Origin: Rossellomorea aquimaris
GTDB taxonomy: Bacteria; Bacillota; Bacilli; Bacillales; Bacillaceae_B
Direction: 5' to 3'
Assembly (NCBI RefSeq): GCF_020171925.1
Contig: NZ_JAIVAR010000002.1
Location: 310,001-374,000, forward strand
Length of the DNA stretch: 64,000 nucleotides
Shown here: positions 28,601 through 36,283 of the stretch, in pieces
How positions within the stretch are numbered: the stretch's first letter is position 1
Layout of the letters: the number at the start of each line of letters is the position of its first letter
Translations under genes and position numbers: made by a program
Notes under the pieces: generated by a model
What the model was told of the DNA's origin: nothing
Databases searched by the model: none
What the model saw: only the letters and a program-made list of their open reading frames with translations

Positions 28601-30181
28601 ATTCCTTCCTTATCTGGATGGAAGAGCCACGTGAATAAAGATAATCCTGATATGACCACCTATACCGCTACGGTGAAGTATGCAGCGGACGGGGATTATA
28701 CATTTGATATCAAGTATCAAGACAACGCCAACAACGTTGCCCCACCGGTTAAGCAGGATAAATTTACGATCGATAAGACAAAACCAGAGATCAATGTTAC
28801 GTACAGCAACGGTTCTGCGCTTAATGGAAATTACTATAACAAGGCACGAACCGCAACCATCACAATCAAGGAACATAATTTCGAGCCGGGACGTATCCGT
28901 GTGACGGGCAAGGCGACCGACGACGGCAAGGCAGTATCTTTCCCGAATACCAGCAAATGGACTAGAAACGGAGATTTGAATACGGCTACGATCCAATACG
29001 GTGCCGATGCCCTATATAGCTTTGACATTGATTACACCGATATGGCAGGGAATGATGCCGCTGATTATAAAGTGGATGAATTCTATGTGGACCAAACAGC
29101 ACCGAAATTGAACATTACAGGGGTTCAAGATAAATCGGCCAACAATGGAGATGTCGCTCCGGTGATCGCTTATTCAGATACCAATTTCAATGAGAATGGC
29201 GTGAAGATTGAGTTATCAGGAGCCAACCAAGGTTCTGTCAAACCAGTTGGAAGCTATTCGAAGGAAGTAAATGGTCAGGTGTATACGTTCAAGAATTTTG
29301 AAAAGAAGAAGGAAAATGATGATCTTTATACGTTGACCGCAACACTTACGGATTTTGCCGGAAATGAAACGAAAGAACAGATTCAATTCTCTGTTAATCG
29401 TTACGGTTCTGTATACGTATTCGATGACGCGCTGAAAGGGATGATCGGCAAATACGTTCAGAAGGAAAAGGATGTCGTGTTAACGGAAACGAATGTGGAT
29501 AGCCTGATGGACGGATCGATTTCCTTGAAGATGACGAAGAATGGCACACCTACTGATTTACAAGAAGGAATCGATTATACGGTCAGTAAGTCAGGAGGTA
29601 AAGGTCAGTGGAGTCAGTACACGTATACGGTGAAGAAAGACTTGTTCACTGGTGACGGAAAATACACAGTCGCTTTATACTCTGAAGATGCCGCAGGCAA
29701 TATCAACGAGAACATCGATGAAACGAAGAAAGCGGAAATCTCATTTGGAATCGACAAAACGGCACCAGTCGTCGTTCCGATTGATATTGAAAGTGGGAAG
29801 CAATACGCAGTGGATAGCAAAGACGTAACCATCTCCATCAAGGATAACCTAGTCCTTCAGGATGCCGCTTTTTATGTGAATGGTCAAAAAGTCGAGCATC
29901 ATGAAGACGGAGAGAATTATACCTTTACGATTCCAAGCTCAAACTCAAAGCAAACGTTAAAAATCACGGCAGTCGATGCAGCGAAAAATGAATTGACGAC
30001 CGAAGTAAATGACTTCCTCGTGACAACGAATCTAGTTGCACGCTGGTACAATAATACACCATTATTCGCCGGTTCTCTTGGAGGATTAGGAGCCATCAGT
30101 ATTGCCACGGTATCCTATTTTGTATTCAGGAAACAGAAAATGTTCGTAGACTTACCATCAGATAACGAGAAAGTAAGTTAG
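22604..30181 (+). CDS. Giant membrane-anchored surface protein with InlB-type and Ig-like repeats
   Basis: About 2525 residues. ATG 22604 has AGGAGAGAG seven bases upstream; a GTG 48 bases earlier has none. It has a signal/anchor (about 6-32, ending AVA), a small Cna-B-like segment (about 38-110), then four divergent InlB-B/'bacterial repeat' modules (GSGKVKINGADYTAP, GSGDISLDGIEYTTP and two more). Long arrays of Ig-like domains follow, marked by repeated DKAGNVS, DHAGNTH, DRAGNVTE and IDKTxP linkers. A ~730-residue block occurs twice in tandem. The C-terminus has a membrane helix and a short tail RKQKMFVDLPSDNEK; there is no LPxTG. Likely an adhesin or a surface ligand sensor tied to the kinase operon. 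Confidence 0.88.
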   Translation: MGTKKKSMVTRIIAVTIALLLFMYNIQFGMFITAVAKTDQYQNQFTLQIVNNGNPVPSTEVWVDEATSGLSEPGMTDAEGVVPFQSVTDLNMSTSHTFYFYVGLDEFSLTLPQGTTDHYIYDVATGTATKFEPTPPAVTHSLTVTQTGSGKVKINGADYTAPMQVEDGKDAVVNITPDPNYEIKTVKINNSNKTISDKQQYLETLASLSSDTVIEVEFVQTTFLVNVNKTGSGDISLDGIEYTTPVQVEKGADVAFAVTPAANYEIKSVTVGGESKDITDKQNYTGTISSISTDVAIDVEFMLKSYTITFNSNGNGELMDEKDQMILSNGGIVEVDHGSSTYFTVNPKTGHHVKEIKIDEGSIDLTTDSHITNIDPDSYKYTFNEVTENHLVEVTFAVNSYDISSSVVGGNGVVSLDKDQVDYNGDVNVTITPDDLYKVKSIKVNDIDQPLTGLKDNEDESGSFDYTLDTIEENKNIKVEFEKAESLIEDWTTYLTVEGPEPLNETEITTINVYSNDATVNLSTKDPYNDLKLSGENWTENGRKYSIQDNTMIESFMVKNGNNRGELELQEKVLFLFDRKSPVVSNMVLNGPDQVTFENSEWFSGKVTVSGEVANPEDTFNDVAYSTDIDKVYFAQGDLTNEESLTGDEANFDQETNSFTFETVDPEENTDFKGVYSVWAVDKAGNVSAVKTIDVNIDKKEPSLADGEAITFDIVDKDNISKVLRFLSFGTYSNDNIEVTVRVKNDASGIKEIALKTDDPDVVPQLVSDSFKKEGVSAEAKFLIDADRFTGSFEVEVTDNVKRKVTKSVTDANSNIENNTSGIVMIERTSPQVEIGINHAEDVSTYNDEKDQQIYSGDVTFEVSAEDLDSGLNNVTIDVNGTNAVNENYSKTETKSQQYTIITNTEEISEEGSFEITVSVVDHAGNTHTETKKVFIDTAAPEILGYIFSSENEGGGYDSLDEADILSEYVGLTNYGYYFKKQTMVTVKAEDYQNNSAYRSGVKSMEVYLKDINGTYFVVESDGSLSELQDVTMDPETNQPVITPIPSEGEISFITPEDFKGEIFAKAIDHVNNTGGFVTSAGTIIESKEQHEKETHIAFSKKETPFKDNNDRDLYAEDLEVDLKVTDTYSGIREIEWFVEGPYDDNKDQHGILTVDNDPTDGDIEGWKTVKDKNLVQEMTKTLTVNHNSNDIAVKVKMTDRAGNVTEDEIKFSIDKTVPTIDVSYDNNKDDSKHQDFFKEDRKATIVITERNFSPEEVIYSITKDGEETPVQVEWTSTPNAENPDLTSHTGTVNYSADGDYAFNIEYKDKAQNAAATFPQHSFTLDKTAPEIEVDYDNQTPAAKNYYDDVRKATIKIKEHNFDPSRVSISGTAIVKGKEINFPSASDWTTNGEVHTATIDYSTDALYRFDVDFIDKAGNKAEDYDREEFYVDKTPATLVEGKGAVQMVQVNDNLFAEVINFLSFGTFFNKEIQVTVKVKDEVSGINDIALKTDGDKVVPKKVKDSLKKDDYTGEAIFTVDGIYKGKFHVEVTDNSLNKKTYLVTKDNSQIESDNSEIMIEKNKPVPSIKVIPDKGVFSKGQEYNGEVTFDITAQDEESGINTVKIIVNGNEYEKDDLSDEGKLISRKSYKIHTTDKKININKDGSYNVSVYVIDNAGNAQTTEKKIFIDKTNPEIMDYVFSVKDQKTSYKKIEETEDLTDSVQLTEYGFYFKKQTRVTVMAEDPQVENEHTSKVKSITVYLKDYENGNFYQVLSNGKTQKIKESEIGKIAPIPATKEISFDVPEAFKGQIFAQSTDNVSNTGAYVTPDGTIVENETQHKKEKHITLEKAETTTKDTNGLDLYADNVNVNLTVTDTYSGLGEIEWSVVSPYDTGNNQSGSITIKNDGTYEAGSDAKGWKQTKTEKNLVYEMNKNLTVSNNSNEITVKVKVTDRSGNTSEEEMEFSIDKTIPKVDVSYDNNTPDPANKDFYKEDRTATIVVTERNFDAKDVDHMITNTDGVIPSLSGWKSHVNKDNPDMTTYTATVKYAADGDYTFDIKYQDNANNVAPPVKQDKFTIDKTKPEINVTYSNGSALNGNYYNKARTATITIKEHNFEPGRIRVTGKATDDGKAVSFPNTSKWTRNGDLNTATIQYGADALYSFDIDYTDMAGNDAADYKVDEFYVDQTAPKLNITGVQDKSANNGDVAPVIAYSDTNFNENGVKIELSGANQGSVKPVGSYSKEVNGQVYTFKNFEKKKENDDLYTLTATLTDFAGNETKEQIQFSVNRYGSVYVFDDALKGMIGKYVQKEKDVVLTETNVDSLMDGSISLKMTKNGTPTDLQEGIDYTVSKSGGKGQWSQYTYTVKKDLFTGDGKYTVALYSEDAAGNINENIDETKKAEISFGIDKTAPVVVPIDIESGKQYAVDSKDVTISIKDNLVLQDAAFYVNGQKVEHHEDGENYTFTIPSSNSKQTLKITAVDAAKNELTTEVNDFLVTTNLVARWYNNTPLFAGSLGGLGAISIATVSYFVFRKQKMFVDLPSDNEKVS
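24700..29100 (+). repeat. Tandem ~2.2 kb duplication inside the giant surface gene
   Basis: Protein block 1 (about 24700-26899) and block 2 (about 26900-29100) align end to end. Pairs include FLSFGTYSN/FLSFGTFFN, IALKTDDPD/IALKTDGDK, EVEVTDN/HVEVTDN, GYYFKKQT/GFYFKKQT and EEFYVDKTPA/DEFYVDQTAP. The offset is ~2.2 kb throughout. DNA has diverged, so the duplication is old. Confidence 0.85.
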
Positions 30182-30191
30182 GAGGGATTAC

Positions 30192-30455
30192 ATGGTTGAA
30201 GAATTAACCTCATTGACGAACCTGCTCATCATGGCAAGCTTATTACTCAACGTGATTACATTGTTCACTGTGGTAAGACTTGTAAGGAAGAATAAAGCAG
30301 GATCATCAAAAAGTATTGGTGGAGCTGCAACAGAAACAGCGGCAACCACGACCAACGTATTCAGCAGTGAAGCGGGGGCTGTGTTCTGTCGGAACTGCGG
30401 TGATCAGTATGATTCCACCTCAGCTGTGTGCCCGTCTTGTCATACTAGAAGATAA
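30192..30455 (+). CDS. Small membrane protein with C-terminal zinc ribbon
   Basis: An 87-residue protein. Residues ~8-30 form one membrane helix, a linker rich in A, T and S follows, and the C-terminus has a zinc ribbon (C-R-N-C ... C-P-S-C, about 65-84). The start has GGAGGG. It is the last gene of the kinase operon, ten bases after the giant gene. Zinc ribbons next to a membrane helix often mediate protein contacts; an adaptor role within the complex is inferred. Similar ribbons occur at the N-terminus of three proteins at 45.6-49.3 kb. Confidence 0.8.
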   Translation: MVEELTSLTNLLIMASLLLNVITLFTVVRLVRKNKAGSSKSIGGAATETAATTTNVFSSEAGAVFCRNCGDQYDSTSAVCPSCHTRR

Positions 30456-30485
30456 GAAGGTCAATTAGCGTAAGAATAAAAGAAC

Positions 30486-30528
30486 AGCCCTTCTCTATTA
30501 CCCATATTGGGTCCAATAGAGAAGGGCT
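30486..30528 (+). terminator. Terminator of the kinase operon
   Basis: AGCCCTTCTCTATT pairs perfectly with AATAGAGAAGGGCT, followed by TCTTTAT. Confidence 0.85.
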
Positions 30529-30563
30529 TCTTTATATTTTGGATAGGTAAGTATATGAAAAAA

Positions 30564-30605
30564 GGCAGTCCACCTGGGTTTATACTTAACCCCAGGTGGA
30601 CTGCC
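30564..30605 (-). terminator. Terminator of the second LCP gene
   Basis: GGCAGTCCACCTGGG pairs with CCCAGGTGGACTGCC, followed on the minus strand by six T. Confidence 0.9.
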
Positions 30606-30612
30606 TCATTCA

Positions 30613-31545
30613 CTATAATTCCAGGTGCTCTTTTAAAGTCTCCTTAATCGACATTAGCTCTTCATCCGGAATGAGATAATAGTAGATATTATCAATCCTT
30701 GTCCCTGAGCCTGTCTCAATCTTGATCTGCTCAATATCCTTCGACGCATCTTTATAATGCTTCTGAATATCGACCATTTGATTGAATGTCAGGTTCGTCC
30801 TCACGTTATCTCCAAGAGCGTCGAAGATATTATCGAATTTCCAGAGACTTGAGACGCTTGCCCCTTCACGGATGATCCCCTGGATGATCTGGCGCTGTCT
30901 CAACTGTCTGCCAAAATCATTGCGCGGGTCTTCTTTACGCATCCTAGTGTATGCAAGAGCTTTCTTCCCACTCAAATCAATGGATCCTTCAGGGAAAGTA
31001 TAACCCCCGTAGTTGAAGGCGAAATCATTTTTCACTGTGATACCGCCAACTGCATCGACAATATCTTCAAACCCTTCCATATTGATCTTCACATAATAAT
31101 CAAGCGGAATATCAAGCAATCCTTCGACCGTATCCATCGCCATGTCCACTCCGCCGAATGCGTAGGCATGGTTAATCTTGTCCCTTGTTCCGTGGCCGAC
31201 AATGTCCGTCAGTGTATCACGGGGGATGCTCAGCATTTTCACGGATTCTGTATCCGGATTCACAGTCAGAACAATCATCGTATCTGATCGGCCCTTGTCA
31301 TTCTTCCGTTCATCGACTCCCATCAAGAGGACGGAGAATGGTTCCCGCTCCTTGAATTGGACTTCTTTCTCACGTTTGCTAGACTTATCGCGGTCTGTCG
31401 GCTGATGCATCGTCTCAACTGCCGAGTTCAAGGAGTGATAGATGCTGTACACATAAGCTCCGCCTCCAACCAGCACTAGTAGCAGAATGATGCCGATGAC
31501 CCGAAGCCACTTTCGTTTTTTCTTTTGATGTTTTTCAACTCTCAT
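30613..31545 (-). CDS. LCP-family glycopolymer ligase, TagU-like
   Basis: A second LytR-CpsA-Psr protein, 310 residues, expected to attach wall glycopolymer to peptidoglycan. It has a basic start, a membrane helix (about 16-34) and an extracellular LCP domain with LLMGVDERK, GRSDTMIVLTVN, LSIPRDTLTDI, KINHAYAFGG, IPLDYYVKINMEGF and ALAYTRMRKEDPRNDFGR. All expected arginines and aspartates appear present. Differs clearly from the TagV-like protein at 6.3 kb. It is followed downstream by the terminator at 30564; upstream is the SGNH-like gene in the same direction. Confidence 0.88.
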   Translation of the reverse strand: MRVEKHQKKKRKWLRVIGIILLLVLVGGGAYVYSIYHSLNSAVETMHQPTDRDKSSKREKEVQFKEREPFSVLLMGVDERKNDKGRSDTMIVLTVNPDTESVKMLSIPRDTLTDIVGHGTRDKINHAYAFGGVDMAMDTVEGLLDIPLDYYVKINMEGFEDIVDAVGGITVKNDFAFNYGGYTFPEGSIDLSGKKALAYTRMRKEDPRNDFGRQLRQRQIIQGIIREGASVSSLWKFDNIFDALGDNVRTNLTFNQMVDIQKHYKDASKDIEQIKIETGSGTRIDNIYYYLIPDEELMSIKETLKEHLEL

Positions 31546-31645
31546 GTTATTCCCTCACCTTGTCATTAGCCTATTAGATAACATATCAGAAACGAGAAGA
31601 TTTGAATAGTAAATTTTTTACTATTGATAAGTGTGGGATAAGATT

Positions 31646-32410
31646 CTATTCTGCGATGAAGTAATCTTTCAGAAAGCCGGCCCATAGCTCATGTCCTTTG
31701 TCATTTGGACTTTCATTCGAATCCGTCAGATAGTCTCCCAACTCTTCTGCTTCAGGCCACGCGGTCCAGTGGTCCAGAAAGGTGAAACCATTCTCTTCTG
31801 CAAATTCCTTCAGCTTCTCTACCTGCTTTGGATAAATCGTCGCCCCGGCAAGTGGATAGGAAGGCTGGAGGATCAGCTCCACATCTCCGTTCGCACTCTT
31901 GAGATTATTATAAAAGCCCATAATGACTTCATGATTACGTTCATATGGGACGAGGTTTAAATTATTGACCAACGTAAATGGTTCGAATAAAACAAGGTCA
32001 GGACCATACTCTAGAATCTCCCCATACACAGCGTCATTCATGAATTGAACCGAGGTGGTTTCGCTTTCGTAGATCCTGATGTCCAATTCATTGAACGTCA
32101 CCGTCAGATTCTCCTTCAACTGCTCACTCCAGCCGTCCTCGCCTTTACCTAGTGCGGTGGAGCCTATGATTGCAACCTTATAGTCCCTCTCTTCTTCAAT
32201 GGCATTCATGAACCGTTGCTGAGCGTGTTCCGGCCAGTTGGATAGTTGAGGCCTTACATTATTTTCTTCAGCGGCTGCTGATGGTTCTTCTGCAGTTTTT
32301 CCTTCGGATAACGCGGGAACCCCCGCGATCCGTTCGTCCCAATGTTTGTTGCCTATGAATAGAAACGCTATACAAATAAGTGCAAATACAATCAAAAAGA
32401 AATTTTTCAT
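31646..32410 (-). CDS. Membrane-anchored SGNH/GDSL-hydrolase-like protein
   Basis: A 254-residue protein with an N-terminal anchor (about 3-20). The extracellular SGNH-like domain has a block-I-like IIGSTALG (with Ser in G-S-T where GDS is usual) and the final D-x-x-H motif in SPNDKGHELW. Such proteins often trim acyl groups from polysaccharides and frequently sit beside YveK/Wzz-type capsule genes, as here (divergent from the truncated yveK-like gene). The altered block I makes activity uncertain. Confidence 0.65.
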   Translation of the reverse strand: MKNFFLIVFALICIAFLFIGNKHWDERIAGVPALSEGKTAEEPSAAAEENNVRPQLSNWPEHAQQRFMNAIEEERDYKVAIIGSTALGKGEDGWSEQLKENLTVTFNELDIRIYESETTSVQFMNDAVYGEILEYGPDLVLFEPFTLVNNLNLVPYERNHEVIMGFYNNLKSANGDVELILQPSYPLAGATIYPKQVEKLKEFAEENGFTFLDHWTAWPEAEELGDYLTDSNESPNDKGHELWAGFLKDYFIAE

Positions 32411-32605
32411 CGAGTTCCTCCCTTATGAAAATAAATTGAAGAAGTACTTTCCAATATTGTAACAAGACTATATTTTTACAAGATTTTGTAGTTTAATAGA
32501 TAAGTATGGAAATATTACATTTCTATTAAAATTATGACAAGAAAACAATGAAAATACAACAAGATCTGCTACTATTTACATATTTTTCTTTAATAGGAGG
32601 ACATA

Positions 32606-32899
32606 ATGGAAGAAACCATCAGCTTGCGCGAGTTAATGGAAACATTGCAGAAACGTATAAGACTCATCATTCTGATTACCCTTACAGCGATTCTGGTCAG
32701 TGGTGGAGTAAGCTTTTTTCTTTTGACCCCGGTGTATCAATCGACAGCGGAACTATTGGTCAACCAGTCTAAACCAGCTAGCCAGACGGGTGTCAACACA
32801 GGGGACATCCAAACGAATCTACAACTAATAAATACGTATAATGACATCATCAAAAGCCGTACAACGGGTCATGTGGTTAGCATGCTCCGTATCTTTTAA
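32606..32899 (+). pseudogene. Truncated YveK/Wzz-family chain-length regulator
   Basis: The frame has a good ribosome site (AGGAGG) and a normal start: SLRELMETLQKR, a membrane helix (about 19-40), TPVYQSTAELLVNQ and LINTYNDIIKSR. This is the N-terminal Wzz domain of YveK/CapA/EpsA-type tyrosine-kinase modulators. It stops after 97 residues, while the family is about 230-250 with a second membrane helix. Similarity ends after residue ~85 (IIKSR), where unrelated sequence begins. No kinase or eps genes follow. It is the stump of a deleted exopolysaccharide locus. Confidence 0.8.
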
Positions 32900-33323
32900 A
32901 TGCATATAATAAATGTATACAAACGTTTAATTACATCTTAAAACTCTTCCAGAAAGCCACCCAATAAAAAATTTCATAATAGGGTGTCCTTTCGGTGTTT
33001 ACGAAGATAAAGTTAATAGTAACGAAATAGTATTAATCAGCTGAATTTACAGGTGGTAAAACATGAGGAGGTACTTCTAAAAGAGGTACTTTTTTTGTGA
33101 CCTTAGAAATATCAGGGGGATGTCATCTGGAAAATTTGTAAGCTAAATTGAAGCAGAGAAAGAAGTAACTATCAGAAATCACTACTAAAGCACTGTGTCT
33201 GATTGCTTCTAATAATCCATATTTCTCATTCCAGATTAAGTCATTCGTTGCATTGAATTGTAACGGAACTTCCTTTACTGTAAAGAAGTTGTAATAAAAA
33301 TGAAAAATGGGAGGTTTGGGAAT
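32900..33323 (+). other. Deletion-scar region between the yveK stump and the CWB2 gene
   Basis: About 420 bases with no supported gene. It holds an orphan terminator (33071-33097) and AT-rich DNA. Probably what remains after loss of the exopolysaccharide genes. Confidence 0.5.
33071..33097 (+). terminator. Orphan terminator
   Basis: GTACTTCT, loop AAA, AGAGGTAC, then eight T. No intact gene ends just upstream. Confidence 0.7.
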
Positions 33324-34847
33324 TTGAAACATTTTAAGTCTTTATTTCTTGCTGCGGTTGCGCTTTGCCTCATTATTTCTCAAGGCAATCCGCTTACTGT
33401 GCATGGAGCAACCACTTCGATTACATACAGTGGGAATCTGCCAAGCTATCAAAATCATACGTATCATTTCTCTAATGCAAGTGAAGGGGTGTTAAACGTC
33501 AACTTTGTAAATGGGAATGATATGGTTTATTTCATTACGGAAGCAGGAGGCGATGGCGATTCCTATATTAGTGGGGATACGCTGCCCGTCGGTGAATATG
33601 AATTTACGATCTCGCCGAATAGCAAAATCTCAACGAATTATGAAGTTACAATCAGCGGGGACTTGGCTCTAACGGGACAAGCGACATTACCTTCGTTGAA
33701 CATTACAAGCCCTTCGGCTGCACATACACGTCTTGGCATAGATGATTTCAATATTAATTTTAGTGGATCGAGCAATGGGGCACTTAACTATACATTAAAT
33801 CATAACTCCCCCATATCGTTATCCAGTAGTTTCTCGAAAAATTTAAATCTATTGTTCGGCAGCAACACGATAAGTACTTATGCCGCTTTAACAAATAAAA
33901 ACTATATTACAGATGTTAGAACGGTTGTATCACCAGGGGTAATGCGACTATCTGGGGCTGATCGTTTTGATACAGCTGTTAATGTAAGCAAGGAAATCGA
34001 AAAAGAAGGATATGCGATTGATACAGTCATCATTACAAATGCTTACAACTTTGCTGATGGATTGCCGGGGGTCGTGCTTGGGCATAAGGAAGTTGCACCG
34101 TTGTTAACAACTCGTAGCGATTACCTGCCGGCTGCGATTAAATCTGAGATTACAAGACTTGGTGCGACCAAAGCGATTATTTTAGGTGGTACAGGTAGTA
34201 TTTCTTCCGCTGTAGAGAATGAGCTGGTCACCATGGGATTAGCAACTGAACGAATTTCCGGGTTGGATCGTTATGCGGTTTCCGCCAGCATCGCAGAAAG
34301 AATCATTAACGAACATTCCAACTCTGCCATCATTGTCAATGGACAGAACTATCCGGACGGTTTAATGGCTGCACCATATGCCGGTAACACGCAACAGCCT
34401 ATTCTTTATACGACTCCCGATTCTCTTCCTGGCTCCATTAAGACGTTCTTGAATGATCATCCGAATATTAATGAGTTCACGATTGTAGGAGGCACAGGAG
34501 TGGTTAGCCAAGCGGTCGAGGCCGAATTGGAGCAATACGGATCAGTTTATCGGGTAGATGGACAAGATCGATATGAAGTAGGGATCAATATTGGGTACGG
34601 TCTTGATTTTCAGAAGAGACAAATTGTATTAGTGAGTAATGAAAGTGACGGGGTTCCAGCTGCTCTTTTAAGCAGTCTTAAGGATTCACAAATGATGCTA
34701 ACGAAACCAACTGCTTTACCTGGGAATGTGAATGACTACATTACAGGTTTGGGATATGAAGGTCTTTTAGACAATATCTATATCGTCGGCGGGACAGCCT
34801 CTGTTTCACAATCAATTGAAGATTATATAAGAGGCGTCATCCAATAA
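33324..34847 (+). CDS. Secreted protein with three CWB2 cell-wall-binding repeats
   Basis: About 507 residues from TTG 33324 (GGGAGGT nine bases upstream); an in-frame ATG at 33300 has no ribosome site and would spoil the signal peptide. The signal peptide ends TVHGA. Residues ~30-210 are a unique beta-rich region. The C-terminal ~300 residues are three CWB2 repeats (LSGADRFDTAVNVS, ISGLDRYAVSASIA, VDGQDRYEVGINIG), each ending in a GGTGxxS or GGTASVS turn. CWB2 modules bind secondary wall polymers non-covalently. The next gene, ten bases later, is also secreted and likely cotranscribed. Confidence 0.88.
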   Translation: MKHFKSLFLAAVALCLIISQGNPLTVHGATTSITYSGNLPSYQNHTYHFSNASEGVLNVNFVNGNDMVYFITEAGGDGDSYISGDTLPVGEYEFTISPNSKISTNYEVTISGDLALTGQATLPSLNITSPSAAHTRLGIDDFNINFSGSSNGALNYTLNHNSPISLSSSFSKNLNLLFGSNTISTYAALTNKNYITDVRTVVSPGVMRLSGADRFDTAVNVSKEIEKEGYAIDTVIITNAYNFADGLPGVVLGHKEVAPLLTTRSDYLPAAIKSEITRLGATKAIILGGTGSISSAVENELVTMGLATERISGLDRYAVSASIAERIINEHSNSAIIVNGQNYPDGLMAAPYAGNTQQPILYTTPDSLPGSIKTFLNDHPNINEFTIVGGTGVVSQAVEAELEQYGSVYRVDGQDRYEVGINIGYGLDFQKRQIVLVSNESDGVPAALLSSLKDSQMMLTKPTALPGNVNDYITGLGYEGLLDNIYIVGGTASVSQSIEDYIRGVIQ

Positions 34848-34857
34848 GGAGGTTATT

Positions 34858-36237
34858 ATGAAGAAAATCCGAATCATTATTACTATATTACTAGTATCCA
34901 GTCTATCTTTCGGCGTTTTGAACAGTGATTTATTTGCAAGTTTTAATGAATTTAAAATAAAAGATGTGGATGTAGAAACGACTACTGATTCAGTCTCAAT
35001 TTCCTTGGGGAACCACGTGGCAGAGCAGTATGTCATTTCATTGGATGGCAAGAAGTACAGCACGGTCAAGGAAGAGTCCATCAACATTCCGGATCTTCAA
35101 GCAGGCCATCCTTATGAAATCATCATTGAGGCTAAAGAAGGCGAAAGAGTAACTGATAAGATGGTTATCCAAACGCTTACTGACAGTCAAGAAACACAGA
35201 TTGACACAGTAACCAATTTGGATGATGGAATGACAACGGCTATTTTCACTGAAAGTGAAGCGAAAATTTACTTTGAAAATGTTCCTGATGATGACAAAGT
35301 CTACAAAGTGAAAAGGGATAATGAAGAACTTGGAACGTTACGAGGGAATAAAAATTTCATTATCGACACTGACTTGAAGCCTGAAACATCCTATCGCTAT
35401 TCCTTGGTAGGAAAAATGAAGTTGAATGAAAAAGAAAAAGAAAAAGTTAAACAAAAGATTAAAGAGAAAAATCTATCACCGAATTTAGTAGATGTCGAAG
35501 AACTCGATAAAGAATATGAACTTACAAGAACCATTAAAACGTTAAAGGAAGCGAAAGAAAACAGTGTTCATGCGGAGAGCTGGAGTGATCCAAGCCCTGG
35601 TGCAGAGTTCATCTATTCAACTTTCATCCCTATGGATGTGTTTACTTTTGCTCCTCCGGGAGTAGAGAAAATCACAGATTATCATCGATTCCATGGTGAT
35701 GGACGCGGATTCGATCAACATGTCCTTTCAGATGATTTCCGTACAAGAACCTGGTTACGAGTTTCTTTCCCTCCAAGTGGAGGAAGTAAAGTGCGGTTTA
35801 AGAAAGATTATAATCCAACAAGCGGACAGCACAAAAAGACGAAACAATGGGTAACTGCAAATACAAGTATGTCAAAAGTTTATTTAGAATCGAAAAGTGA
35901 AGGAAGCACAAAAGCGACCTTTACTGTTAATCATGAAGCTGGTAATCCCCTTCATAGCGTAAAGGGGATCCCTGCTCCAGAAATTGACTACCGTTATTCA
36001 GGGGAAGTCTATAAGACTGGTTACTTCCAAATTAACGGTATCCATGATAGAGCGCCTAATCACGAAATGTCCTTTACTCCTGTACCTGGTGAAGTGCATA
36101 CTTGGGCAGGGGAAGTACAGTATAGTACAATGAGTCACCTGCTTACTGACAAGATCGGGAAATGGGGCTTCTACGAACTGATCGGGCCTCCAATCTACGG
36201 ACAAAAGTCATTCAGTGTTCAAGGCTATTGGAAATAA
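34858..36237 (+). CDS. Secreted protein with Fn3-like and DUF3238-like regions
   Basis: A 459-residue exported protein with a signal peptide (about 1-26). Two beta-sandwich segments follow, likely Fn3-like (for example LQAGHPYEIIIEA and LKPETSYRYSLVG, the usual strand-F pattern). A charged helix lies at about 185-215. The C-terminal ~220 residues have FHGDGRGFDQ, VNHEAGNP and GIHDRAPNHEMSF, which look like the DUF3238 family as I remember it. Function is unknown. It is coupled to the CWB2 gene upstream, which may hold it on the wall. Confidence 0.65.
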   Translation: MKKIRIIITILLVSSLSFGVLNSDLFASFNEFKIKDVDVETTTDSVSISLGNHVAEQYVISLDGKKYSTVKEESINIPDLQAGHPYEIIIEAKEGERVTDKMVIQTLTDSQETQIDTVTNLDDGMTTAIFTESEAKIYFENVPDDDKVYKVKRDNEELGTLRGNKNFIIDTDLKPETSYRYSLVGKMKLNEKEKEKVKQKIKEKNLSPNLVDVEELDKEYELTRTIKTLKEAKENSVHAESWSDPSPGAEFIYSTFIPMDVFTFAPPGVEKITDYHRFHGDGRGFDQHVLSDDFRTRTWLRVSFPPSGGSKVRFKKDYNPTSGQHKKTKQWVTANTSMSKVYLESKSEGSTKATFTVNHEAGNPLHSVKGIPAPEIDYRYSGEVYKTGYFQINGIHDRAPNHEMSFTPVPGEVHTWAGEVQYSTMSHLLTDKIGKWGFYELIGPPIYGQKSFSVQGYWK

Positions 36238-36250
36238 AGAGAATATTGAA

Positions 36251-36279
36251 TAAGAGACCAAAATTGATTTGGTCTCTTA
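36251..36279. terminator. Bidirectional terminator
   Basis: TAAGAGACCAAA pairs with TTTGGTCTCTTA around ATTGA; it serves the secreted-protein pair and the convergent membrane gene. Confidence 0.8.
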
Positions 36280-36283
36280 TTTA

